DNA of 36,049 nt from an uncultured Clostridia bacterium (GTDB taxonomy: Bacteria > Bacillota > Clostridia > Peptostreptococcales > Anaerovoracaceae): NCBI GenBank assembly GCA_944386595.1, contig CALXBQ010000028.1, positions 1 through 36,049 of the forward strand, written 5' to 3'. The notes beneath the pieces were generated by a model. That model was not told the DNA's origin. It saw only the letters and a list, made by a program, of their open reading frames with translations, and did no database searches. Below, piece after piece: positions 32,845 through 36,049 of the stretch. How positions within the stretch are numbered: the stretch's first letter is position 1; each line of letters begins with the position of its first letter. A program made the translations under genes and the position numbers.

Positions 32845-34056
32845 ATGAAGTACGATTTTGACGAAATTATTGACAGAAAAGGAACTAATTCTGAAAATGT
32901 TGAAGGATGGCGTCCGTATATATTCAAGTGCGGACCGGAGAAGGTATTTCCATACGCAGATGATGAATTTGTGAGAATGTGGGTTGCGGATATGGAGTTT
33001 GCGGTTGCTCCGGAAATCCGTCAGGCGATTATAGACAGGGTTAATCGCAGGATTCTCGGATATACCATGGTATATGACCGGGGATATTACGATGCCTTGC
33101 TGAAATGGTGCAAGGACAGGTATGACTGGAGCTTTGACGAAGAACAGATTGTTTTTTCTCCGGGAGTAATTCCGGCGCTTTACCAGCTCGTGGAGGATCT
33201 CGTGGGAAAGAACGAAAAGGTACTTACCATGACTCCCGCTTACGGTTTTTTTCTTCACGCATGCGAATATAACGGTGTTGAACTTATAACATCGCCGCTC
33301 AAGAGAGAAAACGGCCGATTTGAAATTGACTTTGATGATCTTGAGAAAAAGGCTTCCGAACCGGAGGTTAAAATGCTCATGTTGTGTAATCCGCACAATC
33401 CGTCAGGCAGAATATGGACCGAAGAGGAGCTGAGGAAAATTGCGGATATAGTGAGGAAAAACAATCTCTGGGTGGTATCCGACGAAATACACTGCGACCT
33501 TATAAGAACGGGACTTAAGCATATTCCTTTTGGAAAGGTGATGGAGGATTACGATAAGCTCATTACGACTATGTCCGCAAGCAAAACCTTCAATCTTGCA
33601 GGGCTTATGTTCTCAAACATCATAATCAGAGATGCAGCGGAAAGACAGAGATTTCAGGACAGAGATAAAAATATAGGGGCGGCCAATCCTCTTTCGATTG
33701 CGGCGCACAAGGCCGCTTATGAGCACGGAGGAAGCTGGCTTGAAGAACTTAAAGCATACATTGACGGAAGCTTTGATATGGTGAAGAATTTTCTTTCGGA
33801 GAATCTGCCAGAGGCTGTGTTTGAAATTCCTCAGGCTACATATTTTGCCTGGGTGGATATGAGCAAAGTCCTTCCTGACGTTGAAGATATGCCGATCTTC
33901 TTTGCAAACAACGCCGGGGTACTCTTAGAGGGAGGCGATGAACTCTTTGTAGGGAACGCCAAAGGCTGCATAAGACTGAACCTTGCTATGCCGAGATCAG
34001 TGATAAAGACAGGACTTGAACGTATAGCGGAGGCAGTAAGAAAACATAAAGCATAG
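32845..34056 (+). CDS. MalY/PatB family PLP enzyme (cystathionine beta-lyase-like)
   Basis: A 403-aa fold-type I PLP enzyme of the MalY/PatB group, which cleave C-S bonds of cystathionine, cysteine or related thioethers to give pyruvate, ammonia and a thiol. Diagnostic segments are the N-terminal DRKGTNSENVEGW, WVADMEFAVAPEI, NPHNPSGR (182-189), SDEIHCDL (212-219) and the Schiff-base lysine K247 in SASKTFNLAGLMFSN. Length is standard. ACAAGGAGG lies 5-6 nt upstream of the ATG. Control by the co-encoded MarR protein is likely. Some relatives act as ordinary aminotransferases, so the exact reaction is inferred. Confidence 0.9.
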   Translation: MKYDFDEIIDRKGTNSENVEGWRPYIFKCGPEKVFPYADDEFVRMWVADMEFAVAPEIRQAIIDRVNRRILGYTMVYDRGYYDALLKWCKDRYDWSFDEEQIVFSPGVIPALYQLVEDLVGKNEKVLTMTPAYGFFLHACEYNGVELITSPLKRENGRFEIDFDDLEKKASEPEVKMLMLCNPHNPSGRIWTEEELRKIADIVRKNNLWVVSDEIHCDLIRTGLKHIPFGKVMEDYDKLITTMSASKTFNLAGLMFSNIIIRDAAERQRFQDRDKNIGAANPLSIAAHKAAYEHGGSWLEELKAYIDGSFDMVKNFLSENLPEAVFEIPQATYFAWVDMSKVLPDVEDMPIFFANNAGVLLEGGDELFVGNAKGCIRLNLAMPRSVIKTGLERIAEAVRKHKA

Positions 34057-34193
34057 AAACGGCGGCGGGGAACTGACCCGAATGCCCATCTAGTGACGCT
34101 GCTGCAATTTAGGAAATACCAGGCTCGTGACGGATTTAGCATAATGCACGGCGTTTCCCAGTGCAAAAATCCTTCCATAAATGTTTTCTATTA
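34057..34193. other. Short non-coding gap between malY and the HipBA module
   Basis: No gene, tRNA or convincing terminator was recognised. A weak dyad (GGAAATACC with GGCGTTTCC, ends of 34112-34158 approximately) may form an imperfect hairpin. Confidence 0.3.
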
Positions 34194-34222
34194 TTGACGC
34201 AAATGACGATTATGTATATAAT
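34194..34222 (+). promoter_or_regulatory. Promoter of the HipBA module
   Basis: TTGACG (34194-34199) and TATAAT (34217-34222) have a 17-bp spacer. Confidence 0.75.
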
Positions 34223-34224
34223 AA

Positions 34225-34247
34225 AAAACATAAAGTGAAAACATAAA
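34225..34247 (+). repeat. 10-bp direct repeats downstream of the hip promoter
   Basis: AAAACATAAA occurs at 34225-34234 and 34238-34247 (13-bp period), between the -10 box and the TTG start. This is a likely site of autoregulation by the HipB-like protein, although classical HipB operators are palindromic. Confidence 0.4.
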
Positions 34248-34268
34248 AAGGAAACAAGGTGATATAAA

Positions 34269-34589
34269 TTGAAAAAAGCGGAATATAATATAATGCCGGG
34301 AACTGAAAAAATTCTTAAGACGGTCGGTGAGCATATAAAGCTTGCTCGACTGAGAAGAAATCTGACAGCAGAACTGGTGGCAGAAAGGGCGGGCGTTAGC
34401 CGATCTACATTATGGAAGGTTGAGTCTGGAAATCCGGCTGTAGCAATGGGGATTTATGCGGCTGTTCTGCACGCCTTAAACAACATGGATCAGGATTTGC
34501 TGCTTATTGCCAAAGATGACGAGCTTGGCAGAACCATTCAGGATATGAAACTTATAACGAGAAAACGAGCATCGGGGAGAAGAAGGTAA
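34269..34589 (+). CDS. HipB-like helix-turn-helix antitoxin
   Basis: A 106-aa XRE-type DNA-binding protein. The helix-turn-helix covers about residues 16-70 (VGEHIKLARLRRNLTAELVA, then ERAGVSRSTLWKVESGNPAV). The basic C-terminus (ITRKRASGRRR) may contact DNA or the partner. The start is TTG 34269, with AAGGTGA 6 nt upstream; the first in-frame ATG is 12 codons later and has no ribosome-binding site. Its stop overlaps the HipA start (TAATG), as usual for antitoxin-toxin pairs. It is expected to repress the module and neutralise HipA. Confidence 0.85.
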   Translation: MKKAEYNIMPGTEKILKTVGEHIKLARLRRNLTAELVAERAGVSRSTLWKVESGNPAVAMGIYAAVLHALNNMDQDLLLIAKDDELGRTIQDMKLITRKRASGRRR

Positions 34590-35845
34590 TGTCAGGTAAT
34601 GAGAAAAAAATATACGTATATGACAATTTTAATTCAGAAATCCCTGTATGCATGGGGAAACTGTTTGTAAATGCTATCAAAGGAGAAGAAATCTATTCAT
34701 TCGAATATGATGATATATGGCTTAAGGAATATGGACTGACGACAAGTTTGGACCCCGAGATAATGCCTTTCAGGGGTAGGCAGTATCCAACCGGTAAAAA
34801 AATATTCGGATTGTTTGCTGATGCCTCACCGGACAGGTGGGGACGAATGCTTATGAGTAAAAGAGAGAGGCTCATTGCAGAACGTGAAGGAAGAAAGCCT
34901 CGCAAACTGTTCAACAGCGATTTTCTGCTCGGGGTATATGATAAGACAAGGATGGGCGGAATCAGACTGAAGCTTGATCCGGAAGGCCCTTTCTTATCGG
35001 ATGATGATGAAACTGCAGTACCTCCATGGATTTCTCTAAGAGCATTGGAGGAGGCAGCCAGGCAATTCGAAAATGACGACGAACCTTCCGAAAAATGGAT
35101 TGAACAGTTAATAAGACCCGGTTCATCACTTGGTGGTGCAAGGCCTAAAGCAACGGTAGCAGATACGAGGGGAAATCTTTGGATTGCCAAGTTCCCGTCA
35201 AAAAATGACGAGAACGATACGGGGGCATGGGAAATGACGGTGCATGAACTGGCACGGCAATGCGGGCTTAATGTACCTTCCGCAAAGCTTGAGAGATTCT
35301 CAAAATACGGATCCACATTTCTGACAAAACGTTTTGACAGGTGTGGAAGCAAGAGGGTTCACTTTGCATCTGCCATGACAGTTTTGGGGAAAGATGATGG
35401 AGCATCAGCTTCTGACGGGATAAGTTATCTTGACATAGCGGCTTTTATAAAATCAGGGGGAGCTTCGCCTTCCCGGGACTTGAAGGAACTGTGGAAACGT
35501 ATTGTATTCAGCATGGCTGTTTCAAATACAGATGATCATCTGCGAAACCACGGCTTCATATATTCTGAAAAGGGATGGATTTTATCTCCTGTGTTTGACG
35601 TTAATCCTGTACCATACGGCGAACAGCTTTCCTTAAATGTTGACGAATACGATAACAGTATCAGTGTTAATCTTGTAGTAAGCATCTCAGAATATTTTGG
35701 AATTGTGAAAACAGATGCGGAGAAGATGGCTGATGAGATATTAAAAACAGTCAGATGTAACTGGGAAAAAACTGCAATAAAGTATGGATTATCGAGAGGC
35801 CAGATTGAGAAAATGAGACCTGCATTTAACGAATGCTATCAGTGA
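34589..35845 (+). CDS. HipA-like serine/threonine kinase toxin
   Basis: A 418-aa HipA-family kinase. In E. coli, HipA phosphorylates glutamyl-tRNA synthetase and induces dormancy; the target of this homologue is unknown. An N-terminal subdomain (1 to ~105) is followed by the kinase core. Visible parts are DFLLGVYDKTRMGG (111-124), the phosphate loop SSLGGARPKA (179-188), ATP-binding K201 in IAKFPS, the catalytic loop NTDDHLRNHGF (313-323) and the metal-binding D337 in SPVFDVNP. All catalytic residues appear intact. It is translated by coupling with the HipB-like gene. A gltX gene, the classical HipA target, is encoded elsewhere in the window. Confidence 0.88.
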   Translation: MSGNEKKIYVYDNFNSEIPVCMGKLFVNAIKGEEIYSFEYDDIWLKEYGLTTSLDPEIMPFRGRQYPTGKKIFGLFADASPDRWGRMLMSKRERLIAEREGRKPRKLFNSDFLLGVYDKTRMGGIRLKLDPEGPFLSDDDETAVPPWISLRALEEAARQFENDDEPSEKWIEQLIRPGSSLGGARPKATVADTRGNLWIAKFPSKNDENDTGAWEMTVHELARQCGLNVPSAKLERFSKYGSTFLTKRFDRCGSKRVHFASAMTVLGKDDGASASDGISYLDIAAFIKSGGASPSRDLKELWKRIVFSMAVSNTDDHLRNHGFIYSEKGWILSPVFDVNPVPYGEQLSLNVDEYDNSISVNLVVSISEYFGIVKTDAEKMADEILKTVRCNWEKTAIKYGLSRGQIEKMRPAFNECYQ

Positions 35846-35939
35846 AATAAAACAGGTTTGCGGGGATGTAAAAGACTTTTGATAGACTTCCGGAGCTTTT
35901 CAGGTTTAAAATATCCGCATAGCTCAAAAGGAGGTTTCT

Positions 35940-36049
35940 ATGAATATAGGCGAAAAGATAAGAAAAGCGAGAGCAGATGCAGGGCTCACTCAGGAACAGG
36001 TGGCTGAGGCGCTGAATGTAAGCAGGCAGACCATTTCCAACTGGGAGAA
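35940..36049 (+). CDS. XRE family regulator, N-terminal part only (runs off the window)
   Basis: The first 36 codons of a helix-turn-helix protein are visible: NIGEKIRKARADAGLTQEQV and VAEALNVSRQTISNWE, a textbook XRE/Cro-CI motif. AAAAGGAGG (35926-35934) lies 5 nt before the ATG. The gene continues past position 36049, so its effector domain cannot be seen. It is 94 nt downstream of the HipA-like gene with no clear terminator between, so it may be co-transcribed. Confidence 0.85.
   Translation, partial: MNIGEKIRKARADAGLTQEQVAEALNVSRQTISNWE

Overview
The window looks like a chromosomal segment of an anaerobic, amino-acid-using Firmicute of class Clostridia. The evidence is strong Gram-positive Shine-Dalgarno sites, sigma-A-like promoters, a long-form glutamyl-tRNA synthetase, UPF0237/UPF0210, YitT, DUF815 and PucR-type genes, a ferredoxin-domain aldo/keto reductase, and AGCS and glutamine-type ABC amino acid uptake. 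No rRNA, tRNA, CRISPR or phage genes were seen. Genus-level placement is not possible from the sequence alone.

Layout. (1) 1-745: remnant of an IS200/IS605-type element. Its end hairpins share a TTTCA loop, but its tnpA is broken. (2) 746-10845: a probable seven-gene operon with a homoserine-dehydrogenase-like oxidoreductase, four M20 metallohydrolases (three of them large RocB-like paralogues), a BTAD-domain regulator and a YtcJ-like amidohydrolase. (3) 10959-17277: a sodium:alanine/glycine symporter; a SipW-like protein that has lost its catalytic residues, coupled to a small basic membrane protein and a PucR regulator; then an ornithine-cyclodeaminase-family enzyme and an aminotransferase. 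(4) 17384-21792, minus strand: GME-fold protein, radical SAM protein, ACT protein, UPF0210 protein and ferredoxin-type aldo/keto reductase. (5) 21909-24492: gltX and a YitT membrane protein. (6) 24600-28087: amino acid ABC transporter with a second ornithine-cyclodeaminase-family gene inside the operon. (7) 28191-31233, minus: ilvE, a DUF815 ATPase and a QueG-like iron-sulfur protein. (8) 31378-32176, minus: a PLP-dependent decarboxylase pseudogene. (9) 32237-34056: MarR regulator and MalY/PatB-type lyase behind tandem palindromes. (10) 34194-35842: HipB/HipA toxin-antitoxin-like pair, followed by the start of another XRE regulator that runs off the window.

Taken together, regions 2, 3 and 6 read as an inventory for importing amino acids or small N-acyl/peptidic compounds, hydrolysing them in the cytosol with several M20 enzymes and an amidohydrolase, and processing the released amino acids by NAD(P)-linked and PLP-linked enzymes. 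The substrate is not visible from sequence. The two least explained parts are the clustered RocB-like paralogues with their embedded BTAD regulator, and the catalytically dead SipW-like protein with its basic membrane partner.
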